A stretch of 64,000 nt of DNA from positions 3,092,623 through 3,156,622 of the forward strand of contig OX465592.1 of assembly GCA_950022655.1 (NCBI GenBank), in the 5' to 3' direction. The stretch is from Alentia gelatinosa (Eukaryota; Annelida; Polychaeta; Phyllodocida; Polynoidae). Made by a program: the position numbers and the translations under genes. Positions 1-10,780 of this stretch are shown here, in pieces. The first letter of the stretch is position 1. Each line of letters begins with the position of its first letter. A model generated the notes under the pieces. The model saw nothing but the letters and a program-made list of their open reading frames with translations, had not been told where the DNA came from and did not search any database.

Positions 1-515
1 GTCCTACAGTTCACGATGGGGCCACCTGGTGATTCTCTTTTTAATTTTGACAATTATCAGTCAAATATTTGTCTGATTTATTCTAATTATAATTGAGTAA
101 ATTTAGTGTTTTGTCCAGTTTGTCTAATTCTAATAAGAATAATCTAAAACGCTATGTTTTCTCTACTCAATTATCTATCTCATTATTTATCTCATTATTT
201 ATCTCATTATTTATCTCACATCTCAAGGTGAAGTACGGAGTATTTTCATCGAGTGGACTTAGGATTTTATCTCACCTCGTATAAAACCAATCAATAGAAT
301 AACTCAATTAGCCATTGAGTATTGGATACACAACTTTCACGGCCGTGGAGTATGAGTTGCTAACGTTAAGCCTATGGAGAAAAATACCGGGGTGAGATAA
401 ATACTCCATATATTTTAGTATCATTCTCTGAGGTAATCCAGAGGAGGTATCAAATGGATCTTATGGAATATGATGACAAAACTGTTTTCTAATTCGTGTG
501 TAATATATTCCACAG
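1..515. other. Intron of gene A, left edge
   Basis: No exon is supported here. It contains a four-fold repeat of a 12-mer (ATTATTTATCTC, about 177-217) and, at about 285-412, one arm of the dispersed foldback family that ends in GGGGTGAGATAAA and carries GTTAAGCCTATGG. Confidence 0.6.
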
Positions 516-692
516 GCGCTACAATCGCTACGTCACCTATGACGTTGCCACAAACGTCACCTATGACGTCAGCAACGACACAGCGGAGGACGCTGCCGAC
601 GAGAAACACCCCACGTCGTACGCAACCAGTGTGGACTATGACGTCACCGACGTCACAGCCCATGACGCCACGCACCGAAAAGACGCATTCTG
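516..692 (+). CDS. Gene A stalk exon (Thr/Ser/Pro-rich)
   Basis: The acceptor TATTCCACAG ends at 515. The exon is symmetric (phase 1 in and out, 177 nt, 59 codons) and stops at a GTCAGT donor. The encoded peptide is about half Thr, Ser and Pro, typical of an O-glycosylated juxtamembrane stalk. Another frame is also open through this stretch and rich in Asp/Val, but only the Thr-rich frame joins the membrane exon in phase. Confidence 0.65.
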
Positions 693-2629
693 GTCAGTGT
701 CTTTAGTTTTCTCTCTGACTTCAATTTTTGGGGTTTTCTTCTCTTTTTTTTTTGTGGGGGGGGGGGGGGTCATTTTGCATATTCAGAGTATGTGAGTATC
801 TGTTTCCATCCCAGCACACTATGCAGTATGACAATAATACTGTAGTGGGGTGGGAATCCAGCAGTGTTCGGACATTCTATGGAAGGTGGCGCGGAGAGCC
901 GATCCTTACTGTGTAGTGGTTCCGGGCAACGCCGCACACAAGAGTGGCGCGGCGGAGACCAGGATTACGTAATGCTGGGTATATATACTTAGCGTTCACA
1001 GTAGGTCGACAGGCTGTCCCTGTGCGTCTCTTCTACGGAACGGACCCTTGGGCCCTCACTTGGCAGGCGGGTTCTCGTAACCTTCCTGGTGGTTAGGCGA
1101 GTCTTTTAGATTAGCCTCTCCAGCGTTACCCGGCACCCTGTGCTGGGGTACTGTACTTGTGGGGAAGATCTTCCATATCTTTCCAGGAAGTAATTGTTAA
1201 TAAACATTCCTGTTTATTAAACTCGTGAGTTGTGTTGTGTGTGACTAGGTTTGTGCAAACTTGCCGAAAACCGAACCGACCTACGTAATAGTGCGTAGGG
1301 TGGGATCCTGCCTGGAACTAGCATTCCGGAACAGGGGTCTTCCATTCTGCTAGACAGGCGGCGACCACCAAAATACTAATAGCGCGGCAGAGGTTGGTAT
1401 CGAAGTGACTTACCAGCATAGGTATATAATAATCATACTCTCACCCCACACCTCTCTTTATTTTAATCATTTTTGTTTTTAAATCCTTTATTTTGCTTTC
1501 GATATTTATACATTATCGTTCTTCCAAACAAAATATACAAATTCATAACTTTTCAACATAGATTACATTGTGATCGCAGATTGTGTTACAGAAGGATAAA
1601 GTTACTTTCCAATAATACAAAGAAGAGATTGTTTGATAGTAATTATTACCCTATAGATATTTAAGTATCAATATTAGTTTTAAATGACAGTTCTTGAGTA
1701 AAATATACCTCTGGTGAAAAGAAAAAAAGGCTGGTTACCAATTAAATAGGTACCTATCATTCATTACCGCTTTTTACTTCTACGTGTCTATATACAGATT
1801 TTTTTTTAATGAAAATATTTTCATTAAAAAAACTATATATAGACATGTAGATTTTTTTGTCAAAATCAATGTTCTCCAACTCATTTGAATGCTACGTGAT
1901 ATTCACTTGGCTTTTGCCTCGTTCATATATCACTCTGCATCAAACTCATGAAGAACAACGACTTTGACCAAAACTTGTTGGTTTCTTCTTGGGTATGTAC
2001 CAGTTGCCTTTGATTTTCTTTAATATAGAAAGACATGGTTAGTGTGTTTGAATGGAATCTGTTCAGAGATATTTTGGTCAGAAATACTCACCGAATTCGA
2101 AGAATGAGGTGAGTATTTCTGACCAAAATATAGAGGAACATATGTAATTCAGACACACTCACTATGTCTTTTTATTATTATATGCCATTCTACAACTCAA
2201 TAAAAAAAAAAAAAAAAAATTTTTTAAATAGAAGAATGAGTGGTCACGTGGTACAGAGGGTAGTATCATATATATTACGCCACAGTGTGGACGAATGAAA
2301 TCATTACTACTAGGGTGTATACATGAGACATTCGTGCACCGGTATATAATAATGCCTTTTCTCTGCCCGCAGTCCCCTCGGCGGGGGTGACGGCGGCGGC
2401 GGTGGTGGGCAGCCTGGCGCTGGTGGCGCTCCTGGTGGTGGTTATCGTCATCGTGGTGGTCAAGATGAGGGCAAACAAGGCTGCCCGCTCTCACCCGGAC
2501 CGCTTCAAGCTGCCCCCTGCCCTCAGCTTCCAGAACATGCTCTACGACGATTCGCCCACGGCCGAGGGCGGCATGACGTTTCACCATCTGCGTAACTTTG
2601 GCCCCGACTCCACAACATCAGAGTCCTAG
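516..2629 (+). CDS. Gene A: 3' end of stalked single-pass membrane protein (partial)
   Basis: Two exons, 516-692 and 2373-2629, join in phase 1 across a GTCAGT donor and a pyrimidine-rich acceptor, giving a Thr/Ser/Pro-rich stalk, a Val/Leu/Ile-rich membrane helix and a cytoplasmic tail ending at TAG 2627-2629. Upstream exons lie left of the window. The order stalk, helix, tail matches the end of gene B, so I infer a third member of the same CTLD/WSC receptor family, but no lectin exon of gene A is visible here. Unlike gene B, helix and whole tail share one exon. It converges on gene B. Function unknown beyond a type I surface protein. Confidence 0.72.
841..1370. mobile_element. Candidate solo LTR of a retrotransposon
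   Basis: A 530-bp block starts TGTAGTGGGG and ends ACCACCA. It is flanked by near-identical 6-mers (TAATAC before, AAATAC after) that could be the target duplication. Inside, on the + strand, are a TATA-like GTATATATAC at about 979-988 and an AATAAACATTCCTG polyadenylation region at about 1200, in the U3-R-U5 order expected of an LTR. No internal retroelement genes are present. The superfamily cannot be assigned. Confidence 0.5.
2036..2161. repeat. Hairpin (foldback) element
   Basis: Arms of about 24 bp (ATATTTTGGTCAGAAATACT...) pair around a short spacer centred near 2101. The outer flanks GTTAGTGTGTTTGAA and TTCAGACACACTCAC also pair. It sits in the gene A intron just before the last exon. 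Confidence 0.7.
2373..2629 (+). CDS. Gene A transmembrane and cytoplasmic tail exon
   Basis: The exon follows TTTTCTCTGCCCGCAG. It encodes a roughly 23-residue Leu/Val/Ile helix, then the basic stop-transfer sequence KMRANKAARSH, then a tail of about 45 residues containing FQNMLYDDSP and ending in TTSES. GC and codon use are clearly coding-like against AT-rich flanks. The single tail tyrosine sits in an acidic context (LYDDS). No ITAM or ITIM is seen. Confidence 0.85.
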
Positions 2630-2831
2630 CCCCAAGTGTGGCGTTTTACTGAAGGATGCCATCTGATGCACTTTGAACTGTGATGTACTATAGAGGAAAC
2701 CTATGTAAGTTTAGGGTCAGTAAAAGTGAGACATTCGCAGATAGGTAATAAGATTTATATGTCATATATCATACACCAAGATGCCATTCTTATACTTTTA
2801 ATATAGATATGTTTTTGATTGATGTAAAAAA

Positions 2832-2893
2832 AATAAAATCATATTGTTTCAAAAATGAATTTCATCATTTCAAATATGATTATGATTAATAAA
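2832..2893 (+). terminator. Gene A polyadenylation signals
   Basis: Two AATAAA hexamers, at 2832-2837 and 2888-2893, lie 200-265 bp after the gene A stop codon in AT-rich sequence, a reasonable 3' UTR length. Which one is used cannot be told. Confidence 0.5.
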
Positions 2894-4453
2894 TTGCACT
2901 GGACCTAAATGGGATCACACTACACTATTTTTATAACCCATCGATAATGTTACTGTATTGTATTTTCTGTGCTTAATACTATTCCAAAGAGAAGTCACAG
3001 TGAAAATCAGTTATTTTCGATTTTGAGACAATTAATCAAGAAATCTAAAACAAAACTGTTATTGCCATGTCCGGCTTGGAATTCCCTATCCAACAGTGAA
3101 AAAATCATTCAAAAACTCCCATCCATTACGGAGATATTAACGAAAATGTCTTTCGCTGTATTATCAATTTGGGGAGCTGTGTGTATTTCTTGATGACTAT
3201 TTCTGCTCTCAGAACCCACCTGTACAGGTAAGTCTGGGTCTGAGAAAGTGAGAATTTTGTGGACACAATTTTAATTTAACCTTACCAACCTCTTAATTGG
3301 GACAGAATGAAAGCAGATGTGGCAGACAGTCTAATAAGGCCCTCCTCATTGGCCAGTGGCCAAAGGGCGCTAAACCATTCAACTTTGTAGAATTAGCCCA
3401 AAGACGGTGCTTAACAAGCCACCTTTTCAGATTGTAAGTAGTACATAGAAAGTGGAAATCGGTGCTGGCCACTACTTCCCAATACATGTTCAGTTGACAC
3501 CCCTCTAAGAAATTACTTTAAAAGTATGTCTAAAAAAATCAGGTCTAAATCTGTGAAATACTATCGTAAAACTGGATAAGTTTTATTCCTGGCCATCTTA
3601 TGCCACGACTGGAGTTTGGCATAGTGACTTCATGAGGCGAAGCCGAGTGAAGCCCGGAGCCAAAACTCCAGGAGTGGAATGCGTTTGCCACGATTGAAAC
3701 GAATCAGGTTTTGATTTTATCCTATCCCGTCTCTTCGATTTTGGAATATTATGTGATAACAATTCTTTATGTCACTAGTGGCATATAAAACTCTGTATGC
3801 CAGTTAGCATGGCATACGGAAACTCAATGTTAAGCCTATGGGATTTTGTATTAGGGGTGGGATAAAGTATATCACTGTAGTATATATATTTAGTCAATTT
3901 CCTCAAACTTTCACAGAATATAGTATATGTAAATTACTACCTATTTCGTTCTTAAAAATCATAGGTCACCGTTCTTGTTTTTGAAAGAATTGAAGAAAAC
4001 CATATCCTTTTAAGAAAATACGTGGCCACGTGATGTTTGTGGCATAAATCCAATGATTTTGTTAACTGTTCATGCTGATAGTAAAATGACGGAATAAAAT
4101 TCAGAAAAGCTGATATACATTGTTTTTTATTGAGATAAATAATATCGAAGCAAATCTTTGAGATGCATTGGTAATGAGTGAAACAAATGACATTCCATTT
4201 CTTCTTCCATTATATTTACCGTTTTATATTCTTTGATTGTGTATTCGATGCGTGTTGATTTGTAATTTTTATTTCGGGTTTTTATGCAGTTCTTCCTTCT
4301 TGACGCATTTAATGAACAATATTACATAATGTCCAATGCCTTTCATATACACTTGGCCTATGGAGTAGTAAAATGACCTTGAACTATTTACACTAAATTT
4401 ACATCAAACCGATTTTCTCAAATATATGCATGAAGGCTGTTGCTATCACAAAT

Positions 4454-4602
4454 AAAGCCCGTTTCCATTGACTAACAAAATTGGTGTAGATTTTTTGAGT
4501 TCTCCTAATAGCCCATTTACATTGGCCGTCACCGATCTACAGTCAGGAACCACTGACCTTTAGCACTGCTGATGCAATATCAATTGATGGAAATGGGCTT
4601 TT
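4454..4602. mobile_element. MITE family 1 (AAGGCCCGTTTCCATTGGC termini), copy 1
   Basis: Inverted termini AAAGCCCGTTTCCATTG and CAATTGATGGAAATGGGCTTTT surround a core with the family signature CACCGATCTACAGTCAGG. No coding capacity. Shorter than the other copies, with a worn right arm. Confidence 0.65.
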
Positions 4603-4764
4603 AGGAGGCATTAGGAAAGACAAACATGTTCGTAATCAAAATATAATATTGATGAAAAAACAAACGTGACAAACAGAAACTGCACATTTTTAACATTACA
4701 CCCGCAAGATAGTGTAAATTTATAATTGCTTGTTTTATCAACACAACGTCTGTAGGATGCTGTA

Positions 4765-4957
4765 TAGGCCCCTCCCCATTGGCCGACGAAAACGGCAGGG
4801 ATTTTTTTTAGCCCCTAAAAGCCCATTTCCATTGGCCGTCACCGATTTACAGTCAGCACTACCGACGGATCTTAAGCACTGCTGACGCCAAATGTAAATG
4901 GGCTATTAGGAGAACTAAAATCTATACCTTTTTCGTCAGCCAATGGAAACAGGCCTT
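4765..4957. mobile_element. MITE family 1, copy 2
   Basis: About 193 bp with complementary ends TAGGCCCCTCCCCATTGGCC and GCCAATGGAAACAGGCCTTA. It has the same internal signature (CACCGATTTACAGTCAGCAC, then TTAGGAGAAC) as the copies at 26135, 51706 and 55983. Confidence 0.75.
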
Positions 4958-5324
4958 ATCTCTCAACGCCCTGTGGATATATTCCTCCTGACTTGACATG
5001 TATATAAGTAGTATATATAAATATATTGAATGTAAATCTTATTCTATGCTCGGTGCACTGTACAATCTGTTCGAGCAAATATTTTATTTACAATTTATAG
5101 CACATTCAGAACGTCAAACGCCAGCGAAACAATGAAGTATTTACAATAGTTTAACCCCAGGAACTGGACATCATTATGGCCTCTTCAAAAATGATTATGA
5201 TTAGATGGTTGGATAGTTGCATGAGAATAAATAAGGAGAGTGCAATGCGATGTAATCCAGGTAAAGAGTTACCTTGAATTAAACAGAAATACGTTTAAAT
5301 AATGTAATATGATGAGAGGTCCGC

Positions 5325-5655
5325 TTTATACGCCCTCCAGAGGTTACTAGTTTCCCTATCATCGCCCAGGGTAAATACAAGTTCCGCTCGCGACTAGGTT
5401 GGCACACCACGACCACATGAACCACAGTTCCCCCGTTAATATTTGAAGAACCTGAATATAACTTCGGATCTATGAGTAGAAATAGCTGAAATTTCCATTT
5501 CTGACATCGAATTTCCCATTTGAAGATTTATAAAAACCGATAAACTGCATTAATTTCGGGTTACGGTTCAAGGTTCATCACCATACAACGTCGGTAACCA
5601 GCGCACACCGGGACCTGTAAACAGACTGAATTCTGGGATACCTTAATAGGGTCTA
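5325..5655. repeat. 330-bp dispersed repeat, copy 1
   Basis: A conserved block from CCAGAGGTTACTAG to GGGATACCTTAATAGGGTCT recurs at 18150-18471 and 34598-34912 at high similarity. No inverted termini or A-tail are obvious, so it may be a SINE-like or satellite-derived unit. I cannot classify it. Confidence 0.65.
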
Positions 5656-5673
5656 TGTAAAGTGGGATTCACA

Positions 5674-5832
5674 CGGTGAGATTCATGTACCTCACAGGGT
5701 GTTTATCTGAGACAAATCCCGGTGAGATTCACGTACCTCACAGGCTGTTATCTGAGACAAATCCCGGTGAGATTCACGTACCTCACAGGCTGTTATCTGA
5801 GACAAATCCTGGTGAGATTCACGTACCTCTCA
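5674..5832. repeat. 45-bp minisatellite
   Basis: About 3.5 units of GGTGAGATTCACGTACCTCA... with TGTTATCTGAGACAAATCC. The inverse complement resembles the repeat around 53160-53340 and 54540-54670, so both probably derive from one dispersed element. Confidence 0.75.
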
Positions 5833-7305
5833 TCCAGTCTCATGCGTATACCTAATCCTTTATCTGGGACTTCTGCACCAATTTAAAAAAAATAATAATT
5901 TGTATAACCTCAAACCCGTAACTGCCATAATTCCACCGTCATAATAAAAATAGCACAGACATCGCCAATGATTGTTAAACTTTACAGACAAAGTACAAGT
6001 CCCTATCAAATAGCAGCTTGCAAGACAAACTAAGACAAATGTTGAGGCATACTAAAAGAAACAGCCTAGCCTAGACTTGCAACTCACAATATTGTATTTT
6101 GATAGCTCATATATAAAGCCTTGCATAACGCTTATTAAACCCAAACCTTCGTATGCCATATTGCTCGTGGTTTTGACACTGACACTCGTGTATTACTACG
6201 TGTCAACCTCTTGTAGTTTACAGGGCCATTTGTACACAAAATCATCGTTTGTTGAATATATTATCCATCTTCTCCAATAGATTAAACCGAAAAATTGCCA
6301 TATTAAAGGTTACACGAATTTTGATTATTTTTTGCTCTAAAACACAAAGGGACTACTTATTTGTTTGCAATTGCTTTGAGGCTGCATACAATGAATTCGA
6401 ATCCGTATACCATGGTTATGGTATCTTGCAGTTTTTAGACGATTCTTAATGGGTGCTTTGTATATCATGGATAATAATTTAAATGTATATTTGTGTACGG
6501 TCTGCCGTAAGGGTATATCCTTTCAGATGTAAATAAATACAGCTACTGCGGCAATAGAAAGGCAAAAACACTACACATATGGAGTCTGTCTGCGGCTAGG
6601 ACAATCAGTAACAAGGTCTGTTCTTGTGAAAACCATTCCAAACTGACAGTTTGGATAAAGCCATTTTCCACTGGCCATCAGAAATGGCACCGATTAATGG
6701 AGTTCTCCTAAAAAGAGGTCAGTGATGGCAAACAACTGCACGTCAGGATCTAAAAATTGGTTGACGTACTGTGTATGCCTTGTTTCTACCAAAATTTGAA
6801 GGTCCTTACCAACTGAACTGTCCTCCAAACACAATGACCATCACCAACAATATCAAACCCCTTTGATTCTGTCGGTCGTTGATCAAGTCAGTCGGCGGTG
6901 GCCTCATTGCATATTTTATGCACAATCAATTGATGAACACTTCTCTGCATGTTTGTTTCCATTCACCGATCTGGCGTCGGTGGTTCCCGACTGCAGATCG
7001 GTGGCGAATAGTCAACCGGTGGAAAATGGCTCATAATGAGACTGGGATAGCAGCTTGGCTGTGTCTTGGAGGTGGCGATCGGCGATTCCCTCGACTTCTT
7101 CTACCATGTTTACATCAGTCGATGCTGAGTCTGTTTCGGTTTGTTTCGTTGGTGAACTCCAAAGACTGTCTTGCTGTCATGTTGTAAGCAGCACCGAACA
7201 TCTTGGGGTCCGCGATCAGTCCAGCTGCAATAGATCAAAAATAGTTGCTGTTACTCAACTACCAATGAACAGTATGTTGCATCTTCACATCTAAAGCTTA
7301 GGCCC

Positions 7306-7502
7306 AGCGTCCACCTACTACGATAACCATTTAAAACCTCCCGATGCACTACAAGGCTTATTGCAAAACAAACATAGATAACGGAAACCTCTTTATCTTA
7401 CACAAGAGTCTAAAGTAAGAATGTCTGCGTGCATCGTAATCAGGTTTTAGGAACATCGCAAAGCCTATCGTAGGTGATTTGGAGCCAGTGGACACCAGGC
7501 CT
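7306..7502. mobile_element. Foldback element with CCACCTACTACGA termini
   Basis: The ends AGGCCCAGCGTCCACCTACT and CCAGTGGACACCAGGCCT pair imperfectly, and internal CTACTACGATA faces CTATCGTAGG. A relative interrupted by another repeat lies at about 39670-40370. Confidence 0.55.
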
Positions 7503-8342
7503 AAACTTGGTCATGGACGCAGAAAGCCATAGCGGTGAATAAGACAATCGATATGATGAAACCATTTTTATTCTTTGCACCACAATTCCTTATTGTGTTT
7601 AAACAGATGGAAATTATGCAAATGCAAATGAATTACAAAATCATCTTTAATATTTTGTCCAGTTATTTATATTTGGATAACCTCAAATATGTCAATGACA
7701 CTATACAGTAGAGGGAACTACAGGGATAAATATAGCGATGTTTACTTGGTCTCAGTTAGATTCTACTGAATGTTTCTATCTGATACATAGACAATAATCG
7801 ATGGTTTTGTGGACAGGCGGCTGTAGACCACGAAAGACTGATGCATAGTAATACACAATCACTAGCGAGTGTATTATGACATCAACCTCGAGTGGTTTAC
7901 AGAGCTGTCTGTCCACAAAACCATTGTTTGTTGCATTTATTATCCATCCTTTCGAATAAATTAAACCCAGTAGTTGCCATATTAAAGAGCATAACAAAAG
8001 GGACTATTTCTTTGCTCTATAGCCAAAAGGAACTATTTTCCCATATACCATGATTTTGAAGGCCGCATACCACAGATTTGGATCCATATACCACAGTTAT
8101 GGTATCTGACAGGTTTTAAACAATGGGTAGTGGTTTACCGATTCCCCATACATTCTCAATGGTAACTTTGTATACTATGGATAATAAACAATGGGTAGTG
8201 GTTTACTGAGTCCCCGTACATTCTCAATGGGGGCTTTGTATACTATGGATAATAAACTTTGAACTGCTATGTATGAAGTAGGGGGTGATGTTTGTTGCCG
8301 CAGAGCTGAGACAAGAAGCACGAATAAAGCGAGGTCAAAGAG

Positions 8343-8819
8343 GAAGTGAATGTGTATTCGTTACACGAATACTGATGTGGAGTTTCCATCTGCCGATTAT
8401 GGGCACCGATTATGGCATTCAGCATTACATAATATGACACCATCGATCGATCTTTTATACCAAATTTTATGACATTTAGCACCGGCGACCAATTTTGTAG
8501 CACTTTTGATGCAATAATCATCCCATGGAAACAGAAAGCGTTAACGATTGTTTCTCCAACAATACATAATATGGCACCATCGACCGATTTTTTATGCCAC
8601 CGACTAAATCAACCCAGATTGAATTCATCGGTTGCGAAATGAACTTGAGGCTAAAAGATCAGTCGCCGACTACCTCCATTTTCTTTGGAAAATGGCATTT
8701 TTGCTGACCGCCACTGATTATGCGCACTGATAATTTCTCAGATAGAATCAAAGACTGACTTTTGTACACGGTGCATAAAATCGGTGGCCTTTTCGTAGGC
8801 AGGTGGAAATGTTACATAT
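8343..8819. mobile_element. MITE family 3 (CATTTCCACCTGCCGATTATG), long copy
   Basis: Starts near GATGTGGAGTTTCCATCTGC and ends GTAGGCAGGTGGAAATGTTA. The core repeats CACCGATTATGGCATT and CGACCGATTTT. It is longer than the 370-bp copies at 14883 and 21305 and partly rearranged. Confidence 0.55.
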
Positions 8820-8896
8820 GTAGATTATTAGGCAAGATGGTGAATAGTGCACCATAATGATCATCGTGTTGAAATATTATGAATAATCCTATATTA

Positions 8897-9157
8897 AAGT
8901 GGTGATTCCAGCAGCACAATTTATTTTGCCTGGCAGGGTCGGGCCGTGTCTTGCAGCATCTGGCTGCATCTTGCTGGATTGTACTAAATCTGTTAACATC
9001 ATTACCCCTGTGTGAGGAGCCCCTATTATCGCTCATGGGGGGATCTTCCACCGCCGTTATCCAACCAGACATACTCACATGATTCAACCTGACCTCGCGA
9101 GTCAACAAATCGGCCATGAACAGCTTAGATTGTGTATCCTGTTGGAATTACCACTTT
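8897..9157. mobile_element. Foldback element, 260 bp, copy 1
   Basis: Inverted ends TAAAGTGGTGATTCCAGCAG and TGTTGGAATTACCACTTTAG. The interior (TTGCAGCATCTGGCTGCATC, then CGAGTCAACAAATCGGCCAT) is shared with the copy at 35347-35610. Confidence 0.65.
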
Positions 9158-9374
9158 AGTGAAGACCTGCCCATTCTAGTGGGATATTTATATTATTTCT
9201 TTTCTGAATCATCAGAAGCAGGCAAAATGGACATAATGAGGTCGATGAATATACTTCAGTGTACCTGTGACATTGTTATTTGGTGAGAAAAGAGCATCAG
9301 GTGATCTCAAGGTTTCAGAAAAGGACCTATATGTAGGATCCAAGATTATTAAACTGGCCCCTGCTGTGGTAATA

Positions 9375-9380
9375 TTTAAT
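9375..9380 (-). terminator. Possible gene B polyadenylation signal (ATTAAA)
   Basis: ATTAAA on the minus strand, about 310 bp after the proposed gene B stop. No AATAAA was found on that strand between 9689 and about 8925. Weak evidence. Confidence 0.3.
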
Positions 9381-9688
9381 ACATTCAATAGATGTTTTCA
9401 CCAAATATAAGGAACTTGTACCCTGTTGAACATGTTTGCAATATCCAAATTAACTGTCTTTTTTCCTTTTTTAATTGGATCTCTTACCACAAGGCAACCT
9501 TTCCAAATCTTTACTTGAATCAAAGGCCAGTATATTTCATTTTCATTCACATTGGGATTGTTACTCAATATGTGGGGACAGTATACAGGAATAAATGGTA
9601 AACAAAGGCTGGCAATGCATAAAAGAGCAAGCAGAACAGAGTCGCTAAAATGCATCTACGCTACTTCATGCCGGTTACCATGGACACT

Positions 9689-9720
9689 TTAGGAGGGGTC
9701 CCGGGCTTCGGTAAGACGTG
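9689..9720 (-). CDS. Gene B exon 14: last ten codons and stop
   Basis: After a TACTAAT branch-point-like sequence and CCTTGCAG, phase 1 joins exon 13 to give SRLTEARDPS and TAA. It is short, so other downstream acceptors are possible. The total open length divides exactly by three with this choice. Confidence 0.5.
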
Positions 9721-10718
9721 CTGCAAGGATTAGTAGTAAATTTACATGTTATAAAATTTGTCGGTGATTTTTTAGCCGAGTATGTCGAAACCTTGAAAAT
9801 TATCCCCCAAATTTGACACTTCAACCTTTATCGCAATATCTTGCCACATCTAGAGTTTATCTGTAAATGTGAGTGATTTGGTGTTCATAATTGATACACA
9901 TTACAAAATGGAATGAGAATAAAAATAGCGTGGCGAAAACACATCTAGTTCAAAGAAATGGAGTGAGGGCTGTCCTTTAGGTATTACAAATTGTACTGAA
10001 ACTGTATAGAATTTGACTCCAAACCATATATAGAGAAAAGTTATTCAAAATTATCTGCTGTTTTTTTCTTAAAATTTGTCTCCACAAAATTATGATAGTC
10101 ATTATACATGAATTCACATGATCTGTGGTCTAAGTCTACCTGATGCTTCGCTAAGTGAAGTCGCAGCTGTTGTGTTTTTTAACATACAGACATGCAACAA
10201 ATAAGATGGTGGTTCTAGCTTCTTTCAGTTGATGTATGTGTGTTAAAGGTGACAGTGCAGGGGCCCGTTTAATAATCTAGGATTGTACATGAAGACCCTT
10301 TTATGCACATTGTACAAGGGTTATTGTTTAATGATAGTTAAGTTTGTTCACTATAATAATCTTAGCCATCCATAAGGTCGTCCATAAGTGTTGAATATAG
10401 TTGACCCACATCATCTCCGGGTCTCTATGGCATACATAAAGAGTCTACATGTACAATCCTAGATTATTAACGGGGCCCAATAGTTCAGGATAAAGAACTG
10501 GTGAGTTTCCTTGATACACGTAAAAGTGACTTTTTGTTGGGTGGGTACAAGACTGGTTCCCTGTCCAATTAAATGATAGGACAGGTATGGTATGATTTGA
10601 CACGACCTTGAACTTTCGCTGGTTCCCTGATTACTGGCAGTGGAGGGGGGAACAAGCTGAATTATGCTGGGAATGTGAGAAATACAAATTTATGAAAAGG
10701 AAAAATCGAGCCAGCGTA

Positions 10719-10780
<62 letters not shown>

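Larger units (their letters stand above)
693..2372. other. Intron of gene A
   Basis: It holds a solo LTR at 841-1370, a foldback fragment around 1865-1990 related to the TTTGACCAAAA family, and a tight hairpin at 2036-2161 whose inner arms of about 24 bp are exact complements. A G-run of about 12 lies near 757-768. No other exon was found. Confidence 0.6.
2630..9688. other. Intergenic region between the convergent 3' ends of genes A and B
   Basis: About 7 kb without a supportable exon on either strand. The first 270 bp are the gene A 3' UTR. The rest is mostly dispersed repeats: foldback copies (3590-3860, 6656-7032, 7306-7502, 7787-7925, 8343-8819, 8897-9157), two MITE copies (4454-4602, 4765-4957), a 330-bp repeat (5325-5655) and a short minisatellite (5674-5832). 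The gene B 3' UTR should occupy the right end. Confidence 0.6.

Noticed and set aside
496..795. Asp/Val-rich frame overlapping the gene A stalk exon
   Set aside because: It does not join the membrane exon in phase; the Thr-rich frame does, and it continues into a G-run.
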